Assembly (NCBI GenBank): GCA_963575745.1
Contig: CAUYUJ010017837.1
Coordinates: 1,663,613 to 1,727,612 of the forward strand
DNA from: Prorocentrum cordatum
Taxonomy: Eukaryota; Sar; Dinophyceae; Prorocentrales; Prorocentraceae
Direction of reading: 5' to 3'
DNA: 64,000 bases
A model generated the notes under the pieces. That model made no database searches and was not told where the DNA came from. It was given only the letters and a program-made list of their open reading frames with translations. Numbering within the stretch: the first letter of the stretch is position 1; the number at the start of each line of letters is the position of its first letter. The position numbers and the translations under genes are program-made. Shown piece after piece: positions 19,984 to 30,679 of this stretch.

Positions 19984-20463
19984 TGCAATTGCTTCACCCC
20001 CTCCTCCTCAGCCTTCCTCCACAGGAATTTGCCCTTTTCCCCCTTCCTGCCCCCCCCTCGCCCTCTCTCTCCCTTGCCTCCTCCCTGCCTCCGTCCCTCC
20101 ACCCTTCAGTCGCGCTTTACTCTCCTTCCTCCCCTCCCTTCCTCCTTCCTCCCCGTCGCCCGCCTATTCGCCCCTCCCCCTCGTCCTTCTTCTGGTTATA
20201 ACATATAACACTGCGATGCGATGGGGGCGCGCCTCGATGGCCAACGGGACCCATCTCCAAGGAATGTCGATCTTGCACCGCATTGCAATACCTGGGAAGT
20301 CCGCGCGGGAGCAATCAAACAGGATGGGCGGGGCCGGCCGCCAACTCGGGGCCTGGAATTGCACGGTCGCCCTGGCGGGGGCCTCCGCAAATATGAGCGT
20401 GCTGATGTGCCCCCGCCAGGCTTGCGCCATGCCCGCCAGGACCGTGGCCCTGGTGGGGCCGTC

Positions 20464-20583
20464 ACCATCATCATCAGCATCATCATCAGCATCATCGTCA
20501 TCCACATCATCATAATCATCATCACCACCATCATCATCACCGTCATCATCATCATCGTCGTCATCCTCATCATCATCACCAGC
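20464..20583. repeat. CAT trinucleotide microsatellite
   Basis: About 40 units of CAT with CAG/CGT/CAC variants. It sits immediately before the poly(A) run at 20609. Confidence 0.88.
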
Positions 20584-20608
20584 GTGATTTATTCAATTAC
20601 ACTTCCAG

Positions 20609-20632
20609 AAAAAAAAAAAAAAAAAAAAAAAA
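20609..20632 (+). other. Poly(A) run, possible retroposition scar
   Basis: 24 consecutive A, preceded by unique sequence ending TTACACTTCCAG. The shape suits the 3' end of a retroposed cDNA on the plus strand, but no 5' boundary or duplication was found. Confidence 0.5.
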
Positions 20633-20639
20633 GCCCCCG

Positions 20640-21070
20640 ATTGGGATGGGATCCCGCGCACTTCCTCCACATTCAGGCCTGAGGAACCCGACGTTGACGA
20701 AAGTGGCGGCATTCCGTTGGTCCGCTCGGATTAATTCCCCAATCAGTGCTTGCACCGAAAGGGCCCCAGCGGAAATTGAAGGAAGGTTCCCCGGTGCTTG
20801 GCGAAAATTCCCCGCCGATTTTGGAAGGTCGAGCTCGCGACCCATGAGCAGAAGTGCGATGATGAGACGCCCCGAATGGCTGCGTCCCCAGGCAGTGCTT
20901 GCAACGACTGAAGGATCTCGAGGCCCACCTCCAGGGGCCCACGTTCATCCTCGCACCGTTCGCAGACGCTGGGATCAACAGGGCGGCTCGAAACAACTGC
21001 AGGCGACGACAACTGCTGACGAACGACGGCTAGGTCGACGCGGAGGACGACTACGTCGCGCCATCTGAAC
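20640..21070. other. Unassigned segment between two poly(A) runs
   Basis: 430 bp of non-repetitive sequence bounded by poly(A) runs at 20609 and 21144. Frames are open on both strands but give no motif I recognise. It could be the body of a retroposed transcript. Confidence 0.35.
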
Positions 21071-21143
21071 GTTCCGACACCCGTTTTTTTCTTCATATAT
21101 ATACATATTGAACTTTAATTATATATTTTTTGTTTAATATTTC

Positions 21144-21171
21144 AAAAAAAAAAAAAAAAAAAAAAAAAAAA
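21144..21171 (+). other. Poly(A) run after AT-rich segment
   Basis: 28 consecutive A at the end of a 60-bp AT-rich stretch (TTTAATTATATATTTTTTG). Reminiscent of a 3' UTR plus tail of a retroposed transcript; no partner duplication identified. Confidence 0.5.
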
Positions 21172-21199
21172 CCCAAACATATGTGCTCTAATCGCCCTG

Positions 21200-22160
21200 A
21201 ACTCCAAAACGCGCCCGCGGAACATGTTTTTTTTTCCCCCCGATGGTCCAGCTCTCAATCGATCTCCTGCACCTCTGATTCGGCCTCGGTCACCTCGTCC
21301 GCCTCCTGGTGACCATCCTTGCCGGTCTCCTGCTCCTCCTCGCCCTTGCTCCTCGCCCTCCCCTTCCGCCTCCTCCTCGCCCCCCCCTCGTCGTGCGCCT
21401 TGCAATCTTTGCTGGAGTGCGGCAGGTGAGAGAAATGATTGAGGTCTGGGCCGTCGGGAGCGGAGCGATCAGCATTGGCGACGACAGCGACGACGACGAC
21501 GAACGCGGCCACGACGACTGTGGAGATTAGGGCGACGACGGAGATGGCGACGGCGGCGACGCGATGATGACGACGACCACGACGCGACACTTGCAACGAC
21601 AATGGCGACGACGCTTCGACGACGAGGGCAACGTCAACGACAACGGCGCTGATGCTGCAGAGCCGACGGCATCGACCTCTCGGCGAAGACGACAGTCGCT
21701 GAATTTCGGCCCAGAATCTCGGCAGCCAAAGCCGCGCGCCCCTCGGATGGGAAAGTGCAGCCGCGACGATGACAAAGCGACGACGACGACGACCGCGGCG
21801 ACGTCGGCTCGACGGCGACGATGCCGCCGTCTCGTTTCAACCCCAACTCTTTCAGAGGCCCCGTGCGCAAGGATTGCCTGCCAGCGGCGGCCGCCGAAAA
21901 TCCAAATGACCAAGACGTCAGAACCAGCCAGATACCAGCGGGCGCCGCGGGCCCGCTGCTGCCAAATGCACCAGAAAAACTGCCTTTGAGATCCATTAGG
22001 CTGAACACCCTGCGGTCGAAGGTAAGCCGATGGCAGAACTGAGCCACATCGCGAAGAGACGCGTTTAAATATTCACCTGCACAGCAGCGGTGCAATTTGG
22101 CCGCTCCTTGGAACCGCATCCGGATGGCAAGGATTCGGGGTCGACGGCTGAAGTGCGTGC
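21200..22160. other. No supportable gene; GAC/CGA-rich
   Basis: GACGACGAC-type low-complexity (about 21480-21620 and 21760-21830) opens overlapping frames on both strands. Nothing recognisable. Confidence 0.5.
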
Positions 22161-22335
22161 GTGTGCGTGTGTGTGTGGGGGGGGGAGTAGGGGGGGGGGG
22201 GGGAAGGGGGGGGGGGGGGGGGGGCGTAAGGGAAGAGAAGTCGGAAGAGGGTGGAAGGACGCGGGCGCCAATGTCTCCGCCGTCTGCGCCGACCAGCCGC
22301 AGTTTTCAACCGCCAGGGGGGGGGGGGGGTCAAGG
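22160..22335. repeat. GT microsatellite and G homopolymers
   Basis: (GT)n around 22162-22178 followed by several G runs up to 22224 and another at 22317-22329. Confidence 0.85.
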
Positions 22336-22506
22336 CCGGGCACCGCGCTCCTCGAAGGAGCGCATTGTGAACGCGTTTGCTGCATCTCCAGGATTTCCCC
22401 CGCGCGGTGTCGCTGTTTTCTCGGCCCCCCCTGGCCGCCGTCGCCTGGGCACCCCCCGAACGCCATGAGCTCGCCAGCTCATTTTGGTTTTCGCTCTCCC
22501 TTGGGC

Positions 22507-22734
22507 GCCCGAGTTATCCGGGGCAATTCGGGCCCGGGGTAACTCGGGTTTGGGTTCCCGAAAAAACAAACCCGAGTTATCCCTGACCCGAGTTACCCCT
22601 GATGATTCGGGGCTCTGGACGCCCGAGTTATCCGGGGTAACTCGGGCCCGGGGTAACTCGGGTTTGGATTCCCGAAAAACGAACCCGAGTTATCCCTGAC
22701 CCGAGTTACCCCTGATGATTCGGGGCTCTGGCTC
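22507..22734. repeat. 114-bp tandem duplication with internal hairpins
   Basis: Two near-identical 114-bp units, 22507-22620 and 22621-22734. Each unit contains both GGGTAACTCGGGT and its complement ACCCGAGTTACCC, plus several partial CCCGAGTTATCC copies, so each can fold into a stable stem and the pair into alternative cruciforms. Not coding. Confidence 0.88.
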
Positions 22735-22739
22735 CCCGT

Positions 22740-22930
22740 CCTCCCCCCTTCTCTCCTCCCCCCCCCTTTCCCATCGTCTCCTATCCTCTCACCTCTTCCC
22801 CCCCTCCCCCCCCGCCCCTCGCCCCCCCCCCCCCTCTCCGCCCCCCCCCCCCCCCCCCCCCCTTCATCCCTCGCCTTCCCGCGTGGCTCTCCCTTTAATT
22901 CCCCAGGCCCTCCGTGGCGGGGCTGGGCTC
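22740..22930. repeat. C-homopolymer and CT-rich tract
   Basis: Runs of C up to about 20 nt separated by CTC/CGC; the run lengths here are likely assembly-sensitive. Confidence 0.8.
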
Positions 22931-23119
22931 GCATGCTTATCAGGGGGGGCGGGGGGGGGGGGGGCGCTGCTCTGCGCGTGTCGTGCGGAACGGCCGACGC
23001 CAACGCTATCCGCTTGACCCCCATTCCTTCGGCGGACCCCCTTTCCCCCTTTACGTTTCCCGCTTCGCCCTTGGTCCTGCATGCGAGATGCCCAATCCGA
23101 TGACTTTTGGGGGTTGGCT

Positions 23120-23420
23120 TCACCCCCGTAGCTCTGCAGCCGAGTTGAAGGGCGTCAGATGTGATATCACACGCCGGTGCCCATCATATGGAACGGCAGC
23201 CTTGTGACTGCGCATCTCATCGACAAATCGTGTCAAGTGCCATCCCGCGCCGATCATTGGACCCCCATGTACTTCGCGGCCGCCGAACTTGACAAGCATA
23301 TCATGCGCGGGCTCCGGAATAACCGCGCACCCGCCAGCTTTCAAGCTCATGTTGCCCCCAGGGCGCAGCGGGTTCTGGAGCGGATGTTCCGATCGGTTCT
23401 GGGGGGTGGGTGGGGGGGGC
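23120..23420 (-). CDS. Unidentified minus-strand coding fragment
   Basis: The C-terminal ~95 codons of a minus-strand frame (KAGGCAVIPEPAHDMLVKFG...PMIGAGWHLTRFVDEMRSH, ending ELRG at the stop) have balanced composition unlike the flanking low-complexity frames. The N-terminal part of the open frame (23420-23551) is doubtful because it crosses a G run. No family recognised and no neighbour to give context; could be an exon or a retroposed fragment. Confidence 0.35.
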
Positions 23421-23429
23421 GCGGGGCGG

Positions 23430-24000
23430 CGAGCGAGCGCGATCTGAAGCAGCTCGCAATTTTCACCCGGAGAATCCAGGGGAACCCCATCGTGCAACGA
23501 TTTCTCGCGAGAGCAGCCCCCTCGTGAAGACTGCGAGCTGCAAAAAATCACGCCCGCGCGAGTGGCGCAGAAGCAGACGCGGGACTCTTAAATCTCAAGT
23601 GCCTCCGCGCGGGCCAACTGGCGACTGGGCCGAGCGAGAGCGCCGGCGTCGCAGACTGACGAGGCCGCCCGACGCCTCGCTGCTTCGACTTGCACCCTGG
23701 CCTGCAAGCCCCCCCTGTCTTAGCTCTCCTCCTCTACCGTCCTTAGCCGCCTCCTATGTCCCTCCTCTTCGTGTTCATCTCCTCGCCCCCGTCGCCTTCC
23801 GATCCTCCCGCGTTGCCCCCGTGCTTCCCCGAGGCTATCCTCGCCGGCCTCGCGCGGCCCCTGGAGGCATTTTGGACGATCGCCCCACCTCCCATCTTAG
23901 CGCCGTCCGTGCTTCTCCTGTCTCGTTCCCCCTCCCCTTCTTTAACCTGACCCCCATCCCCCTCTCGCCCCCCCTAGACCCCCCCCCCCCCCGAGATAAG
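23430..24000. other. No supportable gene
   Basis: Arg/Pro-rich shadow frames only; CCT-rich from 23690 onward, ending in a C run at 23978-23992. Confidence 0.5.
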
Positions 24001-24002
24001 GT

Positions 24003-24055
24003 GTTACCGCGGCCCGTTGGTTGTTACTGCGGCCCGGTGGGTGTTAGTATGGCCA
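24003..24055 (-). repeat. GTTACTGCGGCCCGTTGG motif, left set
   Basis: Two to three copies of a 20-bp unit (plus strand close to GCGGCCCGTTGGTTGTTACT). Reverse-complement copies lie at 25488-25566, bracketing 1.4 kb of satellite-like DNA. Confidence 0.75.
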
Positions 24056-24130
24056 GGGGTCCTCCGGAGTGTATTAATTATCGAGTACGGTGAAGGGGGG
24101 GGAGGTCCAAAAAGGCTCCGCCCCCCCCCC

Positions 24131-24293
24131 CCTTCACCGAAGAGCCTCTCGGAAGAGCTGCTGAAGACCTTTTTGCAGCCGCCTAAGAGCCTCTTGGGTT
24201 CTCCGAAGAGCCCCGTGGGGCCTCCGAAGAGCCTCTTGGGGCATCCGAAGCGCTTCTTGGGCTCTCGGAAGAGCCTCTTGGGCTCTCCGAACT
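24131..24293 (-). repeat. 21-bp GAAGAGCCTCTTGGG tandem repeat
   Basis: About seven to eight copies of a 21-bp unit close to CCGAAGAGCCTCTTGGGCTC. On the minus strand it would encode a QEALRRP heptapeptide, but the frame leaves the repeat straight into a trinucleotide tract and has no other support as a gene. Confidence 0.8.
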
Positions 24294-24298
24294 ACGTT

Positions 24299-24581
24299 TG
24301 CTACTACTACTACTACTACTACTACTAGTAGTAGTAGTAGTAGTAGTAATAGTAATAGTTGTAGTAGTAGTCGTCGTAGTAGTAGTAGTAGTAGTCGTAG
24401 TAGTCGTAGTAGTAGTAGTAGTAGTAGTAGTGTATAGTAAAGTAGTAGTAGTAGTAGTAGTAGTAGTACTACTACTACTACTACTACTATTACTACTACT
24501 ACTACTACTACTACTACTAGTACTACTTGTACTACTAGTACTACTAGTACTACGACCACTACCACTACCACTACCACTACC

Positions 24582-24630
<49 letters not shown>

Positions 24631-24635
24631 GTCCT
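24299..24635. repeat. CTA/GTA microsatellite that reverses orientation
   Basis: Blocks of CTA (24299-24325), then GTA (about 24326-24465), then ACT/CTA (about 24466-24635). The GTA block is complementary to both neighbours, so the whole can fold as two alternative long hairpins. Long Leu/Val/Thr/Ser frames here are artefacts. Confidence 0.88.
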
Positions 24636-24656
24636 CGTCCTCGTCGTCGTCGTCGC

Positions 24657-24940
24657 CCCTAGCGCCCTAGGGCTAGCACTCCCTAGCGCCGAGAACTTCC
24701 TAGGGCTAGCACTCCTTAGCGCCACTACTTCCTAGCACTCCCTCGGACTAGCACTCCCTAGGACTAGTATTCCCTAGGGCTGGTACTCCGTTGTGCGAGT
24801 ACCCCCTAGGACGAATACTCCCTTGGACGAATACGTCCTTGGGGTAGTAATTCCTAGGACTGGTACTCCCTGGGGCTAGCAGGGCTAGCACTCCCTGCGG
24901 CTAGTACTCCGTAGGACTAGCACTCCCTATGAATGATAGT
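24657..24940. repeat. Degenerate CTAGGGCTAGCACTCC repeat
   Basis: About 15 degenerate copies of an 18-bp unit centred on (A/G)CTAGCACTCCCTAGG, with frequent CCTAGG and CTAG palindromes. Confidence 0.8.
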
Positions 24941-24944
24941 ACCT

Positions 24945-25355
24945 GACACCAACACTACAGCACCATAGTACTACCACACTACAGAACTACTACCACAATA
25001 CCAGTACCACAACACCACAACACCGCTACCACAACACCACAACACCGCTACCACAATACCACAACCACAACACCACAACAGCGCTACCACAACACCACTA
25101 CCACAGCACCACTGCCACTACCACAACACTACTACCTACTAACAACTCAACCTTGCCAACACCACACCACTAACACAACGCTACCACCACCGCACCACTA
25201 ACACAGCACACCACTACCAACACCCCACCACTAACACAGCATAAAGCACAACCCGCCACTACCAACACCATACCGCCAACACAACATTACCAACACCACA
25301 CCACACCACTAACACAGCACAACGACCACCACACCACTAACACAGCACTACTACC
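24945..25355. repeat. ACCAC/AACAC-rich satellite
   Basis: Tandem A/C-only sequence with units such as CACAACACCGCTACCACAAC and CACCACTAACACAGC; almost free of G. Confidence 0.82.
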
Positions 25356-25367
25356 ACGTTGGTTCCA

Positions 25368-25507
25368 GATGGGAGTCACTGTGGCCACTTCTGCCTGCGC
25401 GGGGATGCATTCCCTTAAGGGTTGCGAATCTCTCCAGATCTAACATGAGATATCTTTACATATTACTTTTCATTGAGCGGCCTGCGCGGGCCACAGTAAC
25501 TCCCATC
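25368..25507. mobile_element. Small MITE-like element with 19-bp TIRs
   Basis: GATGGGAGTCACTGTGGCC at 25368-25386 is matched in inverted orientation by 25489-25507 at 18 of 19 positions. The 140-bp interval is non-coding and partly AT-rich. It has the size and shape of a miniature inverted-repeat element. No clear target duplication is visible because both flanks are repetitive. Confidence 0.5.
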
Positions 25508-25523
25508 CCGCCGAGCGACGGGC

Positions 25524-25566
25524 GGCGCTAACACCCAACGGGCCACGCTAACACCCAACGGGCCAC
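25524..25566 (+). repeat. CTAACACCCAACGGGCCAC motif, right set
   Basis: Two perfect direct copies of a 20-bp unit, GCTAACACCCAACGGGCCAC, inverted relative to the set at 24003-24055. Confidence 0.85.
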
Positions 25567-25574
25567 AATAGCAA

Positions 25575-25950
25575 ACGGTCGCCCGCCCCCCCCCCCACCC
25601 CCCCCCCCCCGCGCAACGCGCGCGCGCATGCAACGACAAAACGCGCTCCTACAATGCGCGCCCAAGTCGCTTCCCCAACACGCCAACTGTCAACGAACCT
25701 TGGTAGCTGGTTTTGATAGGGATGCCTTTGTCCACCTGCCATGTGTCGAGCTCGGCCGGATAGACGGGCATGCTAGATACGACAACGATTTCCACGTCGC
25801 CTAACGCGTGACTGGTCCATAGGAAACACTGTGGAACGCATCTATTGCAAACTTGCCTACTGGCGTTGAATGCAACGTGTCGCAGCGCAACGGGCAGCGA
25901 TGGTTAACAGCGCCCATGCATTTGGCCCCATCATATCTTCCTCGCCACAA
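25575..25950. other. No recognised gene
   Basis: C-runs at 25578-25609, then unique sequence. A minus-strand stretch reading VVSSMPVYPAELDTWQVDKG looks faintly coding and could be a downstream exon of the pseudogene at 25955-27075, but is not recognised. Confidence 0.35.
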
Positions 25951-25954
25951 GCGC

Positions 25955-27075
25955 ACAACTGTCAGGCGGGAATCTTCTCAAGCGCAGCGACGTCCCACAA
26001 TTCATCTGACGGCTCCAACCTATCACCGCGAACAACAAGCACACCGTTTACACGCGTGTCTCGGTGTACCTTGCGACCGCCTATTCTAGTTTTGTCGCTG
26101 GTCCAGCGCAGCGCATCGCAGACCACTTTACGGTCTAGATTATTTCGGAGGTGCACGACGACCTCACACCTAAGACAGTCTCGAGCGCAATCCGGCAACT
26201 CACCAAAATCTTCGCCCAGGTCACAATCATGGTTAAACAGCTCAGCTTTCCCAGGGGCGCAAAATTGGCATGGCGAGTTTGATTCTGCCCAGCTCCCGAG
26301 GCCGAGGGAATGGCACTGCTCGGCCAGTCGCCCTGCAAGTAGATCAGCACACAAGAGAAACCTAATGGGCCTTGGTTCTTGACTGGACTGTGCGCGGGCC
26401 AAGCGTCGCCAGTGTGGGTTCGTGGCGGCGGGGCCCCGTGCGCCGGGGGCTCCAGTTGCCACTGCAATGTTTTGTGAATGGGCCACAAACTACACCACCC
26501 CCTGCGCCCACAAGGACACATGTCGGCACTTTTAAGCGCCGTGAAAAAATGCCTGCGCTGCGTGGTAAGGTTCACAGCCCATGCGCCCAAGACCGGCTCG
26601 GAACGGCCAGCAGCCTGAATGATAAATCGGACTCCGTCCAGGTAAACTGCTATTGGCACTGGCAACGTTAACCCAAGCTGTTGCGCCTCCAGGGCACGCG
26701 GATGATTTTTATATACAGGTACGTCTAGGATGCACTCGTCGGTTCTATATTCTGCAGCTGTTCCAAGGGTTCGCACAATTGTCGTGTCCGAGGCGATCCC
26801 CTGAGCAAACGAGCCCCGCAACGCACGTGCAGGCACATCATATACTGCGCGATGCGCATGCGTGTTTTGTTCATCGGAACCTTTCAATTATGAGGCAGGC
26901 CTGGGTCAGGTAGCGCGCGATCTAGGTGCCCCTGGAATTTGCCTGTATTCTGCGTACTAGGGTCATAAGCGTACGTCGAGAAAGAACCACCTTGCACCCC
27001 CGCTCGGTCAGCAAACCAACAGACCGAACACAAGTCTTTTGCGGTGAAGCGGCACTTTGCATAGATCCAACGCAT
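25955..27075 (-). pseudogene. Transposase-like family, broken copy
   Basis: Degenerate copy of the family found complete-looking at 47.4-50.4 kb. In transcription order: CRFTAKDLCSVCWFADRAG...TGKFQGHLDRALP (27.05-26.9 kb), an interrupted stretch, then LPVPIAVYLDGVRFI, LTTQRRHFFTALKSADMCPC, GRRGWCSLWPIHKT and GFSCVLIYLQGDW. After a frameshift near 26.33 kb come AEQCHSLGLGSWAESNSPCQ, FCAPGKAEL, DCLRCEVVVHL and GDRLEPSDELWDVAALEKIP. The shared pattern (D-G-V...R-H-F...C-x-C-x2-W-C...GDW-x-E...PC-x2-C...C-x2-CE) is typical of a multicopy dinoflagellate family that I take to be transposon-encoded. The frame changes mark it as dead. The C-terminal part is missing. Confidence 0.6.
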
Positions 27076-27079
27076 ATTT

Positions 27080-27797
27080 CAATAAATCAGCGCCAGCTTC
27101 CCGCTCCACGGATGCGCGGGGGGGGCCCATCTGGGCGGTGGCGACGCAGCAGTTGCCATCGCGTTGCAGTGAAGGGTAGCTCTTCATAGGGCACACCGTC
27201 GAGCCAACATGCGCGTCGCATACGTGCGCCGTGATACGCGCGCGCCATGCCACGTCGCAGCTGTTCCACGCAGCGCACGCAGCACGCGTGCTTTGGTGGG
27301 GGCGGGTCTCGAGCGAAGCTCTAGAATAGTCCCGGGCCTGCGGCGGTGCTCGGTGAAAGAGAAGCCGCCTCAAGGAAAAGGGTGGGGGTGGGGAGTTGGG
27401 ATTCTCCAGGATGCCTCGCCGAGCTGGCTGCCTTCTCACGATGCATCGCCGATCTGACATGCCTATCACCCCCTAGCTGCCCCCATCCGCATTACCCCTT
27501 CTCGTTGGTGTGGGTTACCCCTTGGTGTGATGTTCCTCATGCTTCTCATCAAGTTTGCGCTGCTCGCAGTGCCCCTTCAATGCCTGCCCCGACGCCTCAG
27601 GGTCGTTCATGGGGGCGCCTTGTAATAGATGTATCGGCCGCTGCGAGTTCTGCAGCTTGCCCGCAAGCACGAATGTATACAATTCTGGGCGTTCCTTCCG
27701 ACTTCCGACTGCCGAGGAACCATTCGGTTTGCCGCGTGGTCCATCGTTTTTTTGTTTCTCTCTCTCTCTCTCTCTCTCTTTTTTATATCTCTCTCTC

Positions 27798-27830
<33 letters not shown>

Positions 27831-28902
27831 GTTTTTTCTTTTTTTTGTTTTCAGCCACTCGACCCTGCGCTGCTCCTGCTCATCGTTGGCACTCACCGCG
27901 GGTGGCCCCGATCGGAATGGCAACTCCCGGGCGGAATGTCTCATCGCCGTCGCAATTTCAATCGTTGGGGGAGCCTGAACAGGCGTGGCGCCGTGGTTTC
28001 GAGGGCCAGCGAAGAAGTGCGAACGAAGACGACGTCCTCGATCGACGGCAACAGCGATCGACGACTGCGATCCACGAAGACGGTGGTCGACGACGACGCG
28101 CGCCAAGCCAGCGGCCCAGGTTCTCGACGAGGAGGTGCCAGGATATCGGCCGACGCCACTCCGCCGACCCTGGCGGCCAAAGCGGATGGTCCGTCTTCGG
28201 CCTTTGTGCCCTCCCTATACTTAGGTATTCGGCCCAGTTCTCTTCGCCGCCGTTGTCGTCGCCGCCGCCGTCGCTGCCGCCGTCGTTTCGCCAGCGCCGT
28301 CACCGTCGCGGCCCTAATCCCCGCTCCGCCCTTCCCCTCGCCATCGCCATGCCGATATTGGCCATCTAGGATCAACGACGCGCCGCCGCGCTGACCCAGC
28401 GACGACAGTGGAGCACGAATGCGCTAGGCGCGAGCCTCGAACACACGAGCGCGGCGTTATCTGTGAGGACTGTCGCGCGTCCACTGTTGTTTTCGCACCA
28501 GCAGAGAGTGAGACGCTGCACTTGAACCCCGCCGCGCCCCCACCGCCGTCAAAGAGCAGGCCTTGCGGGCGCGTCGCCACGGGAGAGGTACGCGCCCCCT
28601 CTCATGCGCACTGATGGAGAGGATAGTGCCCGCCTCCTCGTAGACATAAAGAAACGAGGAGTTGCACCTGACTCACCTTGCGGTCTCATGGCCGCCTTTA
28701 TCATTCTTCAAGAACATACACGGTCGCTGTTGCTGCGTGCTCTCACTGTCCTACTGCCCTATTGGGTTCCTGCGGCTTATGCATCGTGCGCTCTCTCTGC
28801 GTTCGTTGTTGTTGTAACTATTTCTCTCTCATTGATCCCTCTATTGTGCTCTGTCCCTGGCATTCAGATTGCATTGATTTTCTTTTATCTCTTCGCTATC
28901 CC

Positions 28903-28953
<51 letters not shown>

Positions 28954-29500
28954 CCCTTTCTCTGTTGTCCCCTCTCTCTCCCGCTCTTGTTATCCCTGCC
29001 ACCCTTGCTCTTGCAGCCCACCTCTCCCTCTCTCACTGTATCTCGAGTCGTTTGCCTTTTCCCGTCGCGGTCTCGTCGCTGTCTCTCTCCTCTACGTCTC
29101 TTCTCCTATCTCGCTGCGTCCCTCCCCGTCAATCTCGCTGTCGCATGTTCCCTCATGCAACCTGCTCGATCGAGCAGACGGCCGAGCCCCAGAGACACGC
29201 AACATAACAGGCATGCCCCGAGCGCAGACAATCTCAATATCTAATTGGCAGCTGTAGGCCAGAGCATATCCTGATATATGCGTTGTGTTTCTCGGTTCCG
29301 AAAATGACAATCGCAATCTGGATCTCGCATGCCAAATCATCCGGGAGTGAATTTGCATGTGAAAATAAACGCGCCTATCGATTTTACGAGGGTGTCTCGG
29401 GCGAAAGCCACGTGAAATACATGTTCGCTCGGGTGTTGTGGGCATATGAAATCGTAGTTTTCACATGGGTGACTTTCGGGCCCCAGGGGCTGGCAAATCG
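27080..29500. other. No supportable gene; CT microsatellites
   Basis: Contains (CT)n at 27758-27832 and 28906-28946 and GCC/GTC trinucleotides at 28240-28310. Ser/Leu frames on plus and Arg/Glu frames on minus arise from these tracts. The remaining sequence shows no motif I recognise. Confidence 0.5.
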
Positions 29501-29907
29501 GCACTGCGCAATAGCTCGTCTAGATCTCAGAGATCTGCGAGCCCCCACCTACTGCTTGGGCTTTGGACTTGGCCTTGCCCTTGTCTTTCGGCTTGGGCTT
29601 GGCCTCGCCCGACAAGCCCAAGCGCCCCCTCGCCTTCAGGGCGCGCGTGTCCTCGGGCGCATCCAAGAGGCTCTCCGCTGACCTCAGGGACGAGGACAAG
29701 CCAGACAGCGTGACGAGCAAGTCCGTCGGCGGCCCCCAACTCCTCCTTCACTTTCGCGATGTCCTGCAGGCGCGTCGCGAGGGCCAGGGTCTTGCTGAGC
29801 TTCTTCTCGTTGAGCACGTTGACCTGCTTCTAGAGTTCCTTGAAGTCGCCGCCCTCAGCAGCCCATCCCCAGCGGTCGAGGTTGTCCTTCGCAATCTGCT
29901 CTGTGGT

Positions 29908-29930
29908 ATCAGCCCCCCCCCCCCCCCCCC
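29908..29930. repeat. Poly-C run
   Basis: About 20 consecutive C, splitting the coiled-coil coding sequence. Confidence 0.85.
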
Positions 29931-30175
29931 TGTAAGCTTCATCAGCTTGTCAAAATTCTCTTTCGCTGACTTCATTAGGACCTGGTCTGCAGACCTGGGC
30001 TGCCTCGGCTGCCTCGGCGCCTTCTCTGGAGGCGCCTTCTCCTCTGGGCAAGCCCCAGCGCATGCCGCCGCGCCTGCGCCTGGAGGGGCCTGCCCCTGCG
30101 CCGCTGCTGGACGAGCCTGCTGCCCCTGCGAGATCGCCGCAGCTGGCGCCGTAGCGCCCTTAGAAACGCAATCGT

Positions 30176-30262
30176 CATCATCAGCATCATCATCAGCAGC
30201 ATCAACATCATCATCACCATCACCATCACCATCACCATCATCATCATCATCATCATCTTCAA
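30176..30262. repeat. CAT trinucleotide microsatellite
   Basis: CATCAT units with CAC/CAG variants. On the minus strand it could be an expanded Asp codon tract within the broken coiled-coil gene, but its boundaries with real coding sequence are unclear. Confidence 0.8.
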
Positions 30263-30679
30263 CACTACCATCATGGATCCCTCCTCCTTCGCCCTCCTCC
30301 TACGTCTCCCTTTTACCTCCCCCTACTTCTCCTCGTCGCACCTCCTCGACCTGGCGCCCTCCTCCGCCTACTCCAACGGAAAACGAGGATGGTCCGCCCC
30401 CCCCCCCCCCCCCCCCCCCCCTCATCTTCGCTCTTCCTCCCGCCATCCTCCTCCGCGAGCCCTGGCCCGACGGCTGCCCCTCATGCGCTGCTCGACGTTC
30501 GACCACTCGGTGAAGGTGGACCAGGCCTCGACGAAGTGCTTGTTGTAGCCCCCGGCCCGAGAGGACTCTCTCGCGCCGCCGTTCACTGCCCGCTGCCCCG
30601 ATCGCCATCGCCGGGGAAATTGTGATGCTACTCGGGATGTCACCGCCCTCGGGGTACTTGTGATACTACTCAAAATCGT

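Larger units (their letters stand above)
29520..30560 (-). pseudogene. Coiled-coil Lys-rich protein gene, broken
   Basis: Minus-strand coding pieces in order. GGYNKHFVEAWSTFTEWSNV (about 30.55-30.47 kb) is followed by a (CAT)n tract. Next is an Ala/Pro/Gln stretch ending RSADQVLMKSAKENFDKLMKL (30.17-29.93 kb), then a 20-nt poly-C, then DTTEQIAKDNLDRWGWAAEG. A TAG follows LEU in DFKEL-stop-KQVNVLNEKKL, which continues to TRLQDIAKVKEELGAA. After a frame change comes SLRSAESLLDAPEDTRALKA, and a tail KPKPKDKGKAKSKA ends at a stop near 29.52 kb. The composition (helical, Lys/Glu-rich, KGKAK tail) resembles proteins carried by dinoflagellate repeat families, but I cannot name a function. The nonsense codon and frame change make it a pseudogene. 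Confidence 0.5.

Noticed and set aside
24134-24735. Val/Leu, Thr/Ser frames of about 150-180 codons
   Set aside because: Translations of CTA/GTA trinucleotide repeats.
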